Under the pieces are notes generated by a model. The model did no database searches. It had not been told where the DNA came from and worked only from the letters and a program-made list of their open reading frames with translations. A program made the position numbers and the translations under genes. From an uncultured Parafilimonas sp. (lineage in GTDB: Bacteria; Bacteroidota; Bacteroidia; Chitinophagales; Chitinophagaceae): a stretch of 64,000 nt of DNA. The DNA lies in contig CAIRZB010000022.1 in assembly GCA_903882935.1 (NCBI GenBank), positions 17,094 through 81,093 on the forward strand, in the 5' to 3' direction. The number at the start of each line of letters is the position of its first letter. Position 1 is the first letter of the stretch. Below, piece by piece: positions 24,985 through 32,978 of this stretch.

Positions 24985-25992
24985 ATGGAAAATACAGGCG
25001 AAATAATTTTGTTCCAAACCCAGGATGGGCAAACCAAAATACAAGTACGGCTAATGGGTGAAACTGTTTGGCTTACTATTGATCAAATGGCAGAATTGTT
25101 TCAAAAGTCCCGTTCCACTGTAAACGAACACATTTTAAATATTTTTACTGAACGAGAATTACAAGCTGAAACGGTTACAAGAAAAATCGGAATTTCCGAT
25201 TTTTCTACTAAGCCAACCAATTATTACAACCTTGATGTTATTATTTCTGTTGGTTACCGGGTAAAATCGCACAGGGGTACTCAATTTCGCATATGGGCAA
25301 CCCAACGTTTGCGGGAATACCTGGTTAAAGGCTTTATGCTGGACGACGAGCGGTTAAAAGCTGCCGGCAATACCAATTATTTTAAAGAACTGTTGGAGCG
25401 TATAAGGGACATACGCAGCAGCGAGAAAGTTTTTTACCAGCAGGTGCGCGATATTTACACAACCAGTATAGATTACGACCCGCAGGCCAAACAGACCCAA
25501 CAATTTTTTGCGGTAGTACAAAACAAACTATTATGGGCTATAAGTGGCAATACCGCTGCTGAAATTATTAAAAGCAGGGCTAACGCAAAAGAGCCAAATA
25601 TGGGCCTGACAACTTGGGCAAACGGCCCCGGCGGGGCAATTCGAAAAACAGATATTATTGTAAGTAAAAACTACCTTACGCAGCCGGAAATTACAGCTTT
25701 AAACCTTTTAGTCGAGCAGTTTTTGGCGTTTGCCGAGGCCCAGGCACAAGCCCAAAAGCCAATGTATATGAAAGACTGGATTAAGAAGCTGAACGATATA
25801 TTAACCATCAACGACCGGGAAATATTAGAACATGCAGGCAAAATAACCAAGCAGCTTGCAGATGAAATTGCAGGAACTCAATTTGAAGTTTATAACAAAC
25901 AGAAGCAACAAACAGACCAGGCCGACAGCATAAAAGAACTTGAAAATGATATTAAGGCCCTTAAACAAAAAAAGGACAAACCCAAAAAATAA
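24985..25992 (+). CDS. RhuM-family protein
   Basis: A 335-residue protein of the RhuM family (named from a Salmonella virulence-island gene; biochemical role unknown). The N-terminal part is the DNA-binding-like core: VRLMGETVWLTIDQMAELF, KSRSTVNEHI, YNLDVIISVGYRVKSHRGTQ (20 residues) and FRIWATQRLREYLVKGF. The C-terminal half starts FYQQVRDIYTTSIDYDP and ends in a Lys-rich coiled coil. Related proteins sit near restriction, toxin-antitoxin and Fic genes. Here it stands alone between two 168-bp direct repeats, consistent with transfer or recombination of this block. Confidence 0.88.
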   Translation: MENTGEIILFQTQDGQTKIQVRLMGETVWLTIDQMAELFQKSRSTVNEHILNIFTERELQAETVTRKIGISDFSTKPTNYYNLDVIISVGYRVKSHRGTQFRIWATQRLREYLVKGFMLDDERLKAAGNTNYFKELLERIRDIRSSEKVFYQQVRDIYTTSIDYDPQAKQTQQFFAVVQNKLLWAISGNTAAEIIKSRANAKEPNMGLTTWANGPGGAIRKTDIIVSKNYLTQPEITALNLLVEQFLAFAEAQAQAQKPMYMKDWIKKLNDILTINDREILEHAGKITKQLADEIAGTQFEVYNKQKQQTDQADSIKELENDIKALKQKKDKPKK

Positions 25993-26370
25993 GGTGCGCC
26001 TCGTTCTGCATTATGGAGAATACGAGTATCCCCCTGTAACCCTGCTTTGTGCCTTTTACTTACTTATTTGCAAAGAAATAACAAATAAAAGCAAAAGAAG
26101 CAAGGTTTATTACCCTTCTCTTCTGAGGAGTTAGCGATAAAGCTCTTTGGAGGTGTAATAAAAGCCAGACTCCTGTTTGGAACTTGCTTCGGCAGGGCAC
26201 TCCACCCGCATTGCCCCGCAGCGTTCTTATGGATGAAAGGAGTGTTATCGCGACTTTGTTGGGACAGGCTACAACAGGCGATGCCATGAAATACTGTTGG
26301 TGGTACTAAAAACGGTAAATAGTGAATGGCGCGCGGTGAAGGCAGCCTTTTGAGGCAAAATAACCCCATC

Positions 26371-26538
26371 CTACAATCCCAAAACCCAGCCTCTTCCCGA
26401 GCCTGTTTGGCAAATCATTCCCCTGAATAATAACCCACAACCGACCCTGCCCGCCGCAATTTCACGATATTGGTGGGAAAAAAACTTGTAGTAATGGAGG
26501 CAACTATTTTTGGTGTTATAGCTGGCAGGCAGCCCGGC
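26371..26538. repeat. 168-bp direct repeat, copy 2 (right of the RhuM gene)
   Basis: Second copy of the element at 24721-24888, 1650 bp downstream, same orientation, three mismatches. The sequences flanking the two copies differ. Confidence 0.9.
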
Positions 26539-26785
26539 CAGCTTGCCTGCCACTGGGCAAAAGGCCTGACAGCGCGTGCCATGGCTAACAGCCTGGTGAA
26601 AATACCCTATTTTATTTTTATGCTTTTTTGCATTTTTACCTGTATCATTTTTTGCCCCAAACCCATGCCTGCAAAGGGTTATAGCTATAAGGCTACTGTA
26701 CACCCAAAAATAGGGGTTTGTAAAAAACGAGTTGTGCTGAAACCCTTTATTGGCGGGCAATTGGCGGTTTCCCAGTTTGGGGTGC

Positions 26786-26912
26786 GACACCCAAAAGTGG
26801 TGTCACATATTGTCTCATTTATGTACCCAAATGCAATGGCTACATGCCTTTTACCGCTTTCCCATTCCGGGAAACGGGACACCCGTTTTGGGTGTCTCAA
26901 ACTGTCTCATTT
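26786..26912. repeat. two 35-bp imperfect repeats, each a hairpin plus TGTCTCATTT
   Basis: Copy 1 (26786-26820) has GACACC paired with GGTGTC; copy 2 (26878-26912) has GACACCC paired with GGGTGTC. Both are followed at the same place by TGTCTCATTT. Copies are 92 bp apart. Similarity extends upstream of both copies as TTTCCCA followed by GGG-rich text. Confidence 0.6.
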
Positions 26913-27015
26913 TTGCCAAGGTTTTGTGTACAGCCTGGTTTACGTCCGCAGTTTACTGCCATGCACCCGCAGCTGCCCGGCACGGCGTTTGTATACCTGT
27001 ACCAAACAGCTAACC

Positions 27016-27210
27016 ATGGAAAAAAGAATATTCGGTGTCGTGTTAATTGTACTGGGCATTATAGGGCTTGTAATGGCCGGTGTGGGCTTTATGCACAGCA
27101 GCGGCGGCACCTACAGCATCAAGAGCATTATTTTGTACGGGGTATTGGGGCTGGTGTTTTTTTCGGCCGGCGTGCGCATGATTACCAACACGGCAGACAA
27201 GGTTACCTAA
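27016..27210 (+). CDS. small two-helix membrane protein
   Basis: A 64-residue protein with two hydrophobic helices: FGVVLIVLGIIGLVMAGVGF near residues 5-24, and SIILYGVLGLVFFSAGVRM near residues 39-57. A short polar loop separates them (MHSSGGTYSIK). The ATG at 27016 (MEKRIFG) is chosen because all recognisable sequence begins there, though the frame is open far upstream. Small proteins of this build are common in the phylum; function unknown. Confidence 0.65.
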   Translation: MEKRIFGVVLIVLGIIGLVMAGVGFMHSSGGTYSIKSIILYGVLGLVFFSAGVRMITNTADKVT

Positions 27211-27334
27211 CTGCTAGGCCTTAGCCCCTAAGTAACAACCACCGCTGTCAACAAACTGCAGCGTCATAACTGCCTCCGCAGGTATTACGGGGCTTAGGTC
27301 CGTTTGAAGGTACATGTGCAAAGTCTTGTCAGGC

Positions 27335-28270
27335 CTAGGCGTTCGCCGTCGGCAGTACGGCTTTTACCATCCGGTGTTTACCCTGCATATCGGTTTGCAA
27401 TTCAACCCCTGTAAAACCGTTGTTGGCCAGCAAAAGGCAAACTTCAGCTCCAAAGGCCTCATTGATCTCAAAAAATAGCAGCCCATTGGGCCGAAGGTGG
27501 CGCAGCGCAAACCGGGCTATCTGCCGGTAAAACAGCAGGGCATCATCATCCGGCACAAACAAAGCGGTATGGGGTTCAAAGCGGGTAACGTTATCGCGCA
27601 TGGCAGCAGATTCTGCATTTTTAATATACGGTGGGTTGCTCACAATAATATCAAATATTGGCAGGGGCGGCCATTGTAGTTCATTCAATATATCGGTTTC
27701 ATAAAACGTGATGGGTGCTTGCAAATCGGCCGCATTTTTTTGCGCCACCTGCAAGGCCGTTGCTGAAATATCCAGCGCATGTACATCCCAGCCGGGCCAC
27801 TTTTTCTTTACCGCAATGGGTATGCAGCCGCTGCCGGTGCCAATATCGAGCAGGCGGGTTACAGGTTGCAAGTTACTGGTTACAGGTTGCCCGTTACTGG
27901 TATCATTCGCTTCATCCTGGAACTTGCAACCAGCAACCTGTAACCAGCTCCCCACCACCCATTGCACCAGTTCTTCCGTTTCGGGACGGGGTATCAGCAC
28001 ATTGTCATCTACGTAAAATTTTAGGCCGGCAAACCAAGCTTCGTGCAGCACATATTGCACGGGGGTATGCTGTAGCAACAGGGCTTGCATGTCTGCCAGT
28101 TCTTTTTGGGCGGCGAGGCCAACGGGCATCTGTTTGTTAACAATGCGGTCAATGCGCCGTTGGCCGGTAACATGCTCAATTATCAGGTCGGCAATATTGG
28201 CCGCCTCGCGGTTATCGTACAGCCCGTACAGCGCAAAAAGCAGCTGCCGGTGCGCTTCTTGTATTGTCAT
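27335..28270 (-). CDS. prmC: peptide chain release factor N5-glutamine methyltransferase PrmC, with insertion
   Basis: Methylates the glutamine of the GGQ motif in release factors RF1 and RF2. The N-terminal helical domain is followed by the Rossmann methyltransferase: LLDIGTGSGCIPIAVKK (SAM-binding), then VHALDIS and the substrate-glutamine motif IVSNPPYI. At about residues 107-138 an extra segment (LQVAGCKF to QPVTSNLQPVT) is encoded by an array of 7-bp repeats between the domain linker (PETEELVQWVVG) and LLDIGTG. This position is the linker, so the fold may tolerate it. The gene is divergent from ribD with only 27 bp between start codons. Confidence 0.92.
   Translation of the reverse strand: MTIQEAHRQLLFALYGLYDNREAANIADLIIEHVTGQRRIDRIVNKQMPVGLAAQKELADMQALLLQHTPVQYVLHEAWFAGLKFYVDDNVLIPRPETEELVQWVVGSWLQVAGCKFQDEANDTSNGQPVTSNLQPVTRLLDIGTGSGCIPIAVKKKWPGWDVHALDISATALQVAQKNAADLQAPITFYETDILNELQWPPLPIFDIIVSNPPYIKNAESAAMRDNVTRFEPHTALFVPDDDALLFYRQIARFALRHLRPNGLLFFEINEAFGAEVCLLLANNGFTGVELQTDMQGKHRMVKAVLPTANA
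27857..27945. repeat. heptanucleotide array inside prmC, with inverted copy
   Basis: Six consecutive 7-bp units at 27857-27898: GGTTACA, GGTTGCA, AGTTACT, GGTTACA, GGTTGCC, CGTTACT. After a 20-bp spacer comes an inverted set, with GCAACCTGTAACC (27933-27945) the exact reverse complement of GGTTACAGGTTGC (27878-27890). Three units make 21 bp, so the frame of prmC is kept. Confidence 0.85.
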
Positions 28271-28291
28271 TGTGCAATGTTAGTATCTTTG
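28264..28291 (+). promoter_or_regulatory. promoter of ribD inside the 27-bp prmC/ribD gap
   Basis: TATCTTTG at 28284-28291 fits TAnnTTTG and ends six bases before the ribD ATG. TTG at 28264-28266, inside the prmC start region, lies 17 bases upstream. The transcript would have almost no leader. Confidence 0.5.
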
Positions 28292-28297
28292 GGGCGA

Positions 28298-29335
28298 ATG
28301 GACAATCACGAATTATACATGCGCCGCTGCCTGCAACTGGCTTTATTGGGTGCAGGCGACACAGCCCCCAATCCGATGGTGGGTGCGGTGTTGGTGCATG
28401 GACGGAGGATAATTGGCGAGGGCTACCACCGCCAGTATGGCCAAGCCCACGCCGAGGTTAACTGCATAAACAGTGTGGCGGAGGAGGATAAGCACCTGGT
28501 GACACAATCAACCATATATGTGTCGTTAGAGCCTTGCGCACATTTTGGCAAAACACCGCCTTGCGCAGATTTAATTATACAACAGCGTATACCTAAAGTG
28601 GTAGTGGGCTGCCGCGACCCGTTTGAAGCGGTGAATGGCAAGGGCATTGAAAAACTGCAAAACGCTGGCATTGAAGTGATAACGGGTGTGCGTGGGCAGG
28701 AATGCCAACGCCTAAATAAGCGTTTTTTTACTTTTTATACAAAGCAGCGGCCATATATTTTGTTGAAATGGGCGCAAACCGCAGATGGCTACATAGCCGG
28801 TGGGGGTACGGAGCATTTATTGATCACCAACGCCATTGCCAATAAACTAGTACACAAATGGCGCACAGAGGAGGCGGGCATACTGGTAGGTACCAATACT
28901 GCCCGGCTGGATAACCCCACGCTTGATAACCGGCTTTGGGCAGGTAAAGCCCCGGTTAGGCTGGTGTTGGACATGCACCTGCAATTACCCCCAACGTTGC
29001 AGTTGTTTGACGGCCGACACAAAACAATTGTATTGAATGCCCATAAGCAGGAAGAAGCAGGCAATATTACGTACCATAAGCTAACAGAAGACGTTGGCTT
29101 GGTACAACAAATACTGGATGCCTGTTGCCAACACCGCATTTTGAGTATTATGGTGGAAGGTGGGGCGAGGCTGTTGCAAAGTTTTATTGACAGCGGCCTG
29201 TGGGATGAGGCCAGGGTGATTACCAACGAGGCCTTGTTTATAGGGGAGGGATTGCCCGCGCCACGGTTACAGCGGCTGACCCACCGATACAGCGAAAAAA
29301 TATTGGGCGACAGGGTTGATTATATAGAGCGTTGA
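28298..29335 (+). CDS. ribD: bifunctional riboflavin biosynthesis deaminase/reductase RibD
   Basis: A 345-residue enzyme for steps two and three of riboflavin synthesis: deamination of the pyrimidine and reduction of the ribosyl side chain. The deaminase domain (residues 1-145) shows the zinc motif HAEVNC and PCAHFGKTPPC, and opens with the typical MRRCLQLALLGAG(x)TAPNPMVG. The reductase domain follows (RPYILLKWAQTADGYIA, then LVGTNTARLDNPTL and IMVEGGARLLQSF). The ATG at 28298 is chosen by the family start and promoter box; the frame is open upstream only as antisense of prmC. The next gene (YigZ type) lies 93 bp on. Confidence 0.95.
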   Translation: MDNHELYMRRCLQLALLGAGDTAPNPMVGAVLVHGRRIIGEGYHRQYGQAHAEVNCINSVAEEDKHLVTQSTIYVSLEPCAHFGKTPPCADLIIQQRIPKVVVGCRDPFEAVNGKGIEKLQNAGIEVITGVRGQECQRLNKRFFTFYTKQRPYILLKWAQTADGYIAGGGTEHLLITNAIANKLVHKWRTEEAGILVGTNTARLDNPTLDNRLWAGKAPVRLVLDMHLQLPPTLQLFDGRHKTIVLNAHKQEEAGNITYHKLTEDVGLVQQILDACCQHRILSIMVEGGARLLQSFIDSGLWDEARVITNEALFIGEGLPAPRLQRLTHRYSEKILGDRVDYIER

Positions 29336-29428
29336 TTTTTAAGATGGATGGGATGTTAGTGAAATCAGGGTAAATAAGATAAAGCCAAAGAATAAGCGTT
29401 CCATCCCAAAAAACAGAGCATAATACAC

Positions 29429-30034
29429 ATGATTGAAACGGATATTTACCAAACCATTGCGCAACCTTCCATAGCAGAGTTTAAAGACAGGGGCAGCCGG
29501 TTTATAGCGTATAGTTACCCCATTAGGTCCGCTGAAGAGTTTAAGGAGAAACTGCAATTACTTAAAAAAGAACACCCAAAGGCAGTACACCATTGTTTTG
29601 GCTACCGGCTGGGCTTGGACGGAAACAACTACCGGGTGAGTGATGACGGCGAACCATCAGGAACGGCAGGCAAGCCCATACTGGGCCAGATTGACAGCAA
29701 GGGGCTTACCAATGTGCTGATAATTGTGGTACGTTATTTTGGAGGCACCTTATTGGGTGTGCCCGGGTTGATAAACGCGTATAAATCTGCCGCCAGCATG
29801 GCACTACAGTTGACCCCTTTTACGCAAAAGCCGGTAATGGTCCGCTGGACCGTAACCTTTGACTATACCCAAATGAACGATGTGATGCGTTGGGTGAAAG
29901 CCTTTAACTGCGAAGTGGTTCAGCAGGAAATGCAATTGTTCTGCAAACTTGTGGTGGATGTGCATAAGGCAAAAGCCACCGAGCTGCACACCTTACTAGG
30001 CGATTTGCGTGGCGTGGAAGTGGCAGCGGTGTAG
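29429..30034 (+). CDS. YigZ/IMPACT family protein
   Basis: A 201-residue protein of the UPF0029/IMPACT family, related to a eukaryotic translation-control protein; bacterial function is not established. Family stretches are clear: EFKDRGSRFIAYSYPI, HHCFGYRLG, RVSDDGEPSGTAGKPIL, and VVRYFGGTLLGVPGLINAYK (20 residues). A C-terminal domain of about 65 residues (VTFDYTQMNDVMRW) follows the core. It lies downstream of ribD on the same strand and may be co-transcribed. Confidence 0.9.
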   Translation: MIETDIYQTIAQPSIAEFKDRGSRFIAYSYPIRSAEEFKEKLQLLKKEHPKAVHHCFGYRLGLDGNNYRVSDDGEPSGTAGKPILGQIDSKGLTNVLIIVVRYFGGTLLGVPGLINAYKSAASMALQLTPFTQKPVMVRWTVTFDYTQMNDVMRWVKAFNCEVVQQEMQLFCKLVVDVHKAKATELHTLLGDLRGVEVAAV

Positions 30035-30102
30035 GCGCCCTTTCTAAATTTAATCGCAATAAGCATGTGGATTTTTAGTAACCCAGCATCTTAAAGAAAA
30101 AA

Positions 30103-30882
30103 ATGGATAGACTCCTTTTTATAATACTAGCTACACTGCTAACAACAATATTTTCGAGTTGCTGGCAAAACAACAACGGGCCAGGTATTGAAAATGCATT
30201 ATTGAATACAATTTCTAAGTTTCCTCAGTTGCCAAAGGGAAGAGATAGTCAAAGTAGTTTTTACAAACTGGTGCGTAGTGTCACTATCGGCGAAACTGGC
30301 ATTGAAATTCAACTTCGTTCAACTCCCGACACAATAGTCGATCCTCAGAAAATCATTATCGTAATAAATCAAGCCAAAAAGCTTTATGCAATACCGCTTT
30401 TTTCAAACACCTACCACAGCTACTGGCGCTTTCAGTTTGACAGTGTGCTGGCTTCTGAAAAAACCATTACTACAACATTTGAAAACGAAATAAAAAATTG
30501 TCTGTCACAGCTCAACTTATATGACACTTTAGGAACTGCGGGGATAGTTCTTGATGAAATGCTTTTCTCAATTTTACAATGCCAACACGTGACGGATACT
30601 GACAGCTTAAATTTTCAATCTATTGCCTTGACAAATAACAACAATTATACATTACCTTCTGAAAACACCGATAGTTGTAGCAGACGACTTCAAGAGAATT
30701 GGCAGGAAATGAAAAAAGCTTTTCATCCTAGCGAATTCTATAGTGTCTATACCGCATATTGGGATCAAATAAATAATCGGGTTTACCAATTTGACTTTAA
30801 AAATTTCGGTCGCAAACGAAAACTTGAGTTCACAATGAAAAACTACCGGTTAGACTGTGTATACCATTTGATTTATATGTGA
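30103..30882 (+). CDS. lipoprotein of unknown function
   Basis: A 259-residue predicted lipoprotein. The signal peptide (LLFIILATLLTTIF) ends with the lipobox FSSC, lipidation at Cys20. The mature part has an alternating beta/alpha pattern (GIEIQLRSTPDTIVDP, KIIIVINQAKKLYAIPLF) with many Thr, Asn and Ser. No family is recognised. AT-rich codons compared with neighbours suggest an accessory gene. It stands 68 bp after the YigZ-type gene. Confidence 0.65.
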   Translation: MDRLLFIILATLLTTIFSSCWQNNNGPGIENALLNTISKFPQLPKGRDSQSSFYKLVRSVTIGETGIEIQLRSTPDTIVDPQKIIIVINQAKKLYAIPLFSNTYHSYWRFQFDSVLASEKTITTTFENEIKNCLSQLNLYDTLGTAGIVLDEMLFSILQCQHVTDTDSLNFQSIALTNNNNYTLPSENTDSCSRRLQENWQEMKKAFHPSEFYSVYTAYWDQINNRVYQFDFKNFGRKRKLEFTMKNYRLDCVYHLIYM

Positions 30883-30947
30883 TAGACCAATTTCCCTGCT
30901 ACTACCTATCCTTCGGATAGTTAAAATCCAAATACTCGCTACCAAAT

Positions 30948-31829
30948 CTATCCCCCAAACTCCTCCACCGGAACGCCTCCAACTTCAAGATCTTTTATAA
31001 CAAACAAGCACCCCGCATAGGGTTGTTGCAGTTTTTCTTCTGCCGTAAGCTCTTTGGTAGCCGATGTTACGTACAAATCAGTAAGGTTTGGCCCGCCAAA
31101 AGTAGGGCAGGTTATGTTGGCCGCAGGCAGGGCGATGCTTTGCAGTTTTTCGCCAGTAAGTGGGTTAAACAACGCCACCTGCCAGCCGCCAAAAAATGCA
31201 ATCCAAAGCATGCCATTTTTGTCTATTGTCATGCCGTCGGGGTAGCCCACTTCGTTGTGTACATCAATCACCACCCTTTTGTTGGTTATCTCGCCGGTGG
31301 TTATGTCATAATCGTACGCCACCACATGGCGGGTGGGTGTGTCGATATAGTAAAAGGTTTTGGTATCGGCCGTCCAAGCCATTCCGTTTGATATGGTAAC
31401 GCCGGCTATTTTATGCGCAACTGTAAAATCGGTATCCAGCATATACACATTGCCGGACGCATCGGTCTCGTTCAACGGCATGGTGCCTGCCCAAAAACGG
31501 CCGGCGGGGTCGCATTTGCCGTCGTTAAATCGATTGCCCGGAAGGTGTTCTTCGGGGTTGGTAATACGGGTAACAGTTTTGTTGGCAAAGTCAACAAAAG
31601 CAAAACCGTGTTGCAGGGCGGCTATCAACCCACCGCTTTTACGCAACGCCAAGGCACCCACCATCTCACCAACGTTGAACGTACTATGGCTACTATCAAG
31701 GGTAGAATAACGGTGAATGTCGCCGGGTATAATGTCCACCCAATAGATGCAATTGTTTTCTTTATCCCACAAAGGGCCTTCGCCTAAAAGACACGGATGA
31801 TTGACTGCTACTGACGGTTGGATTGCCAT
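30948..31829 (-). CDS. SMP-30/gluconolactonase family sugar lactonase
   Basis: A 293-residue six-bladed propeller enzyme expected to open sugar-acid lactones. The metal ligands are in the family contexts LGEGPLWDKE (Glu near residue 18), ISNGMAWTAD (Asn) and YPDGMTIDKNGM (Asp near 200). RFNDGKCDPAGRFWAGTM is the substrate-site hallmark. There is no signal peptide, so it acts in the cytoplasm. It is the last of three minus-strand genes with a sugar-acid dehydratase and an SDR, supporting a sugar-oxidation role. Its preferred sugar is not readable. Confidence 0.87.
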   Translation of the reverse strand: MAIQPSVAVNHPCLLGEGPLWDKENNCIYWVDIIPGDIHRYSTLDSSHSTFNVGEMVGALALRKSGGLIAALQHGFAFVDFANKTVTRITNPEEHLPGNRFNDGKCDPAGRFWAGTMPLNETDASGNVYMLDTDFTVAHKIAGVTISNGMAWTADTKTFYYIDTPTRHVVAYDYDITTGEITNKRVVIDVHNEVGYPDGMTIDKNGMLWIAFFGGWQVALFNPLTGEKLQSIALPAANITCPTFGGPNLTDLYVTSATKELTAEEKLQQPYAGCLFVIKDLEVGGVPVEEFGG

Positions 31830-31887
31830 AGATACTTTTTTTGATGTGCTATTATTGTGTTGATTGATTGTGCTTGCTTAAAGCCAG

Positions 31888-32655
31888 TTAGTAAGGGGAG
31901 GGGCTTACGGAGGTCCACCCGCCGTCTACCACCAGGCTTTGGCCGGTGATATGCCTCGACATAGGCGACACCAGAAACAAAGCCGCATTGGCAATGTCTT
32001 CAACCCTGGCTGCACGGCCCATAGGTGTTATGCGGCTCCAGGTGTTTTCATAGTCCTTATCCTCCACCGTGCGCTCGGTTTTGGTTGCACCAGGTGCAAT
32101 GGCGTTGATGGAAATGTTAAATGGCGACAGTTCCACCACCAATGTTTTGGCCAGCATTTCCAGCCCAGCTTTTGTCATGCCATAAGCGGCAAGGTTTTTA
32201 TGCGCCTGGTGGCCAGTTACCGATGACATGAATAAGATACTGCCACCGCTTGGTTGCTTTTGCATTTGTATGCTTGCTGCTTGGGCCAGAAAAAAGCTTC
32301 CGCCGAGGTTAACTTGCATCACTCGTTGCAGTGTTTCGGGCTGGTACCCAAAAAAATCACCAAACAGGGTAATGCCTGCGTTGGCAATGGCGATGGTTAA
32401 GCTGCCAAACTTAGTTACAGCTTCATTAACCATTTGCTGTATAAATGTAATATCGGCCGCATCGCCTGCCAATGGGTGGCATACGCCCCCTTGTTGCTGA
32501 ATGCGGGCGGCAGCCTGTTGCGCTAGTTCGCCATCCACATCGTTCAATATAACTGCTGCACCGTTTAGGCAAAGCTGGCGTGCTATTTCAAAACCAATAC
32601 CTTGGCCGGCCCCTGTGATCATGGCCACTTGGCCGGCAAACAATCTGGGAGACAT
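31888..32655 (-). CDS. short-chain dehydrogenase/reductase (probable sugar dehydrogenase)
   Basis: A 255-residue NAD(P)-dependent SDR. The cofactor motif is MITGAGQGIGFEIA (TGxxxGxG), with NAG at IANAGITLFG. The catalytic Ser is in FMSSVTG and the Tyr-x-x-x-Lys is YGMTK. It ends in the usual HITGQSLVVDGGW. The ATG at 32655 (MSPRLF) is the true start; the frame runs 36 codons further upstream through a heptanucleotide array, giving a spurious Arg/Phe-rich leader. Its place between a lactonase and a sugar-acid dehydratase suggests oxidation of a sugar to its lactone. Confidence 0.85.
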   Translation of the reverse strand: MSPRLFAGQVAMITGAGQGIGFEIARQLCLNGAAVILNDVDGELAQQAAARIQQQGGVCHPLAGDAADITFIQQMVNEAVTKFGSLTIAIANAGITLFGDFFGYQPETLQRVMQVNLGGSFFLAQAASIQMQKQPSGGSILFMSSVTGHQAHKNLAAYGMTKAGLEMLAKTLVVELSPFNISINAIAPGATKTERTVEDKDYENTWSRITPMGRAARVEDIANAALFLVSPMSRHITGQSLVVDGGWTSVSPSPY

Positions 32656-32978
32656 ATATGCGGTTGTTTTTATCGTGAAACGAGAAACGTGAATCGTGAA
32701 ACGGCAGTCGAGAAACCTGAATCGTGAATCGTGAAACGAGAAACGGCAAACCAGAAACGCCAATCGGGAATAATGCCAGACCTCTATTCTCTTTGCCTTA
32801 CATTATTGTTACCGGGGCTTCACAAGCATGCGGTTGTTGGTTGCATGTGATTGCCTTCGGCAACGCTAATTATCCGTTGCCACGGGCGACAAAATGGAAC
32901 TTCGGAACTACCGTTCCAAAGTGCACCACACCGTGGAACTCAGTGCAAAAACTCCTTTAACGCTGTGGTCACCCGTAC
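32656..32978. other. intergenic stretch within the sugar operon
   Basis: 323 bp between the dehydratase stop and the SDR start. It includes a 13-unit heptamer array (32674-32764) and about 200 bp with no frame, including a small inverted pair around GGAAC/GTTCC (32900-32920). The array and the length of the gap make read-through from the dehydratase uncertain. Confidence 0.5.
32674..32764. repeat. heptanucleotide array upstream of the SDR gene (13 units)
   Basis: Thirteen uninterrupted 7-bp units of the pattern CGnGAAW and close variants: CGTGAAA, CGAGAAA, CGTGAAT, CGTGAAA, CGGCAGT, CGAGAAA, CCTGAAT, CGTGAAT, CGTGAAA, CGAGAAA, CGGCAAA, CCAGAAA, CGCCAAT. It ends 19 bp before the SDR ATG on that gene's 5' side. 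Period is exact, without indels. Confidence 0.9.

Larger units (their letters stand above)
25993..27015. other. 1-kb non-coding accessory stretch with repeats
   Basis: Between the RhuM gene and the small membrane protein lie about 380 bp with no supported frame, copy 2 of the 168-bp repeat (26371-26538), and two copies of a hairpin-bearing repeat (26786-26820 and 26878-26912). A plus-strand frame runs through much of this region into the next gene, but its product here has no family character and covers repeats, so it is not called. Confidence 0.5.

Noticed and set aside
24721..25044. Minus-strand frame reading through the 168-bp repeat (similar frame in copy 2)
   Set aside because: The shared sequence is explained by the DNA repeat; the two frames differ outside it, and no start or family is convincing.
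26470..27015. Long upstream extension of the small membrane protein
   Set aside because: It starts in the 168-bp repeat and passes through the hairpin repeats; only the last 64 codons look like a protein.
32656..32763. N-terminal extension of the SDR
   Set aside because: It is a translation of the heptamer array; the conserved SDR sequence starts at 32655.
32674..32764. CRISPR array
   Set aside because: The units are 7 bp with no spacers; it does not have the repeat-spacer structure.
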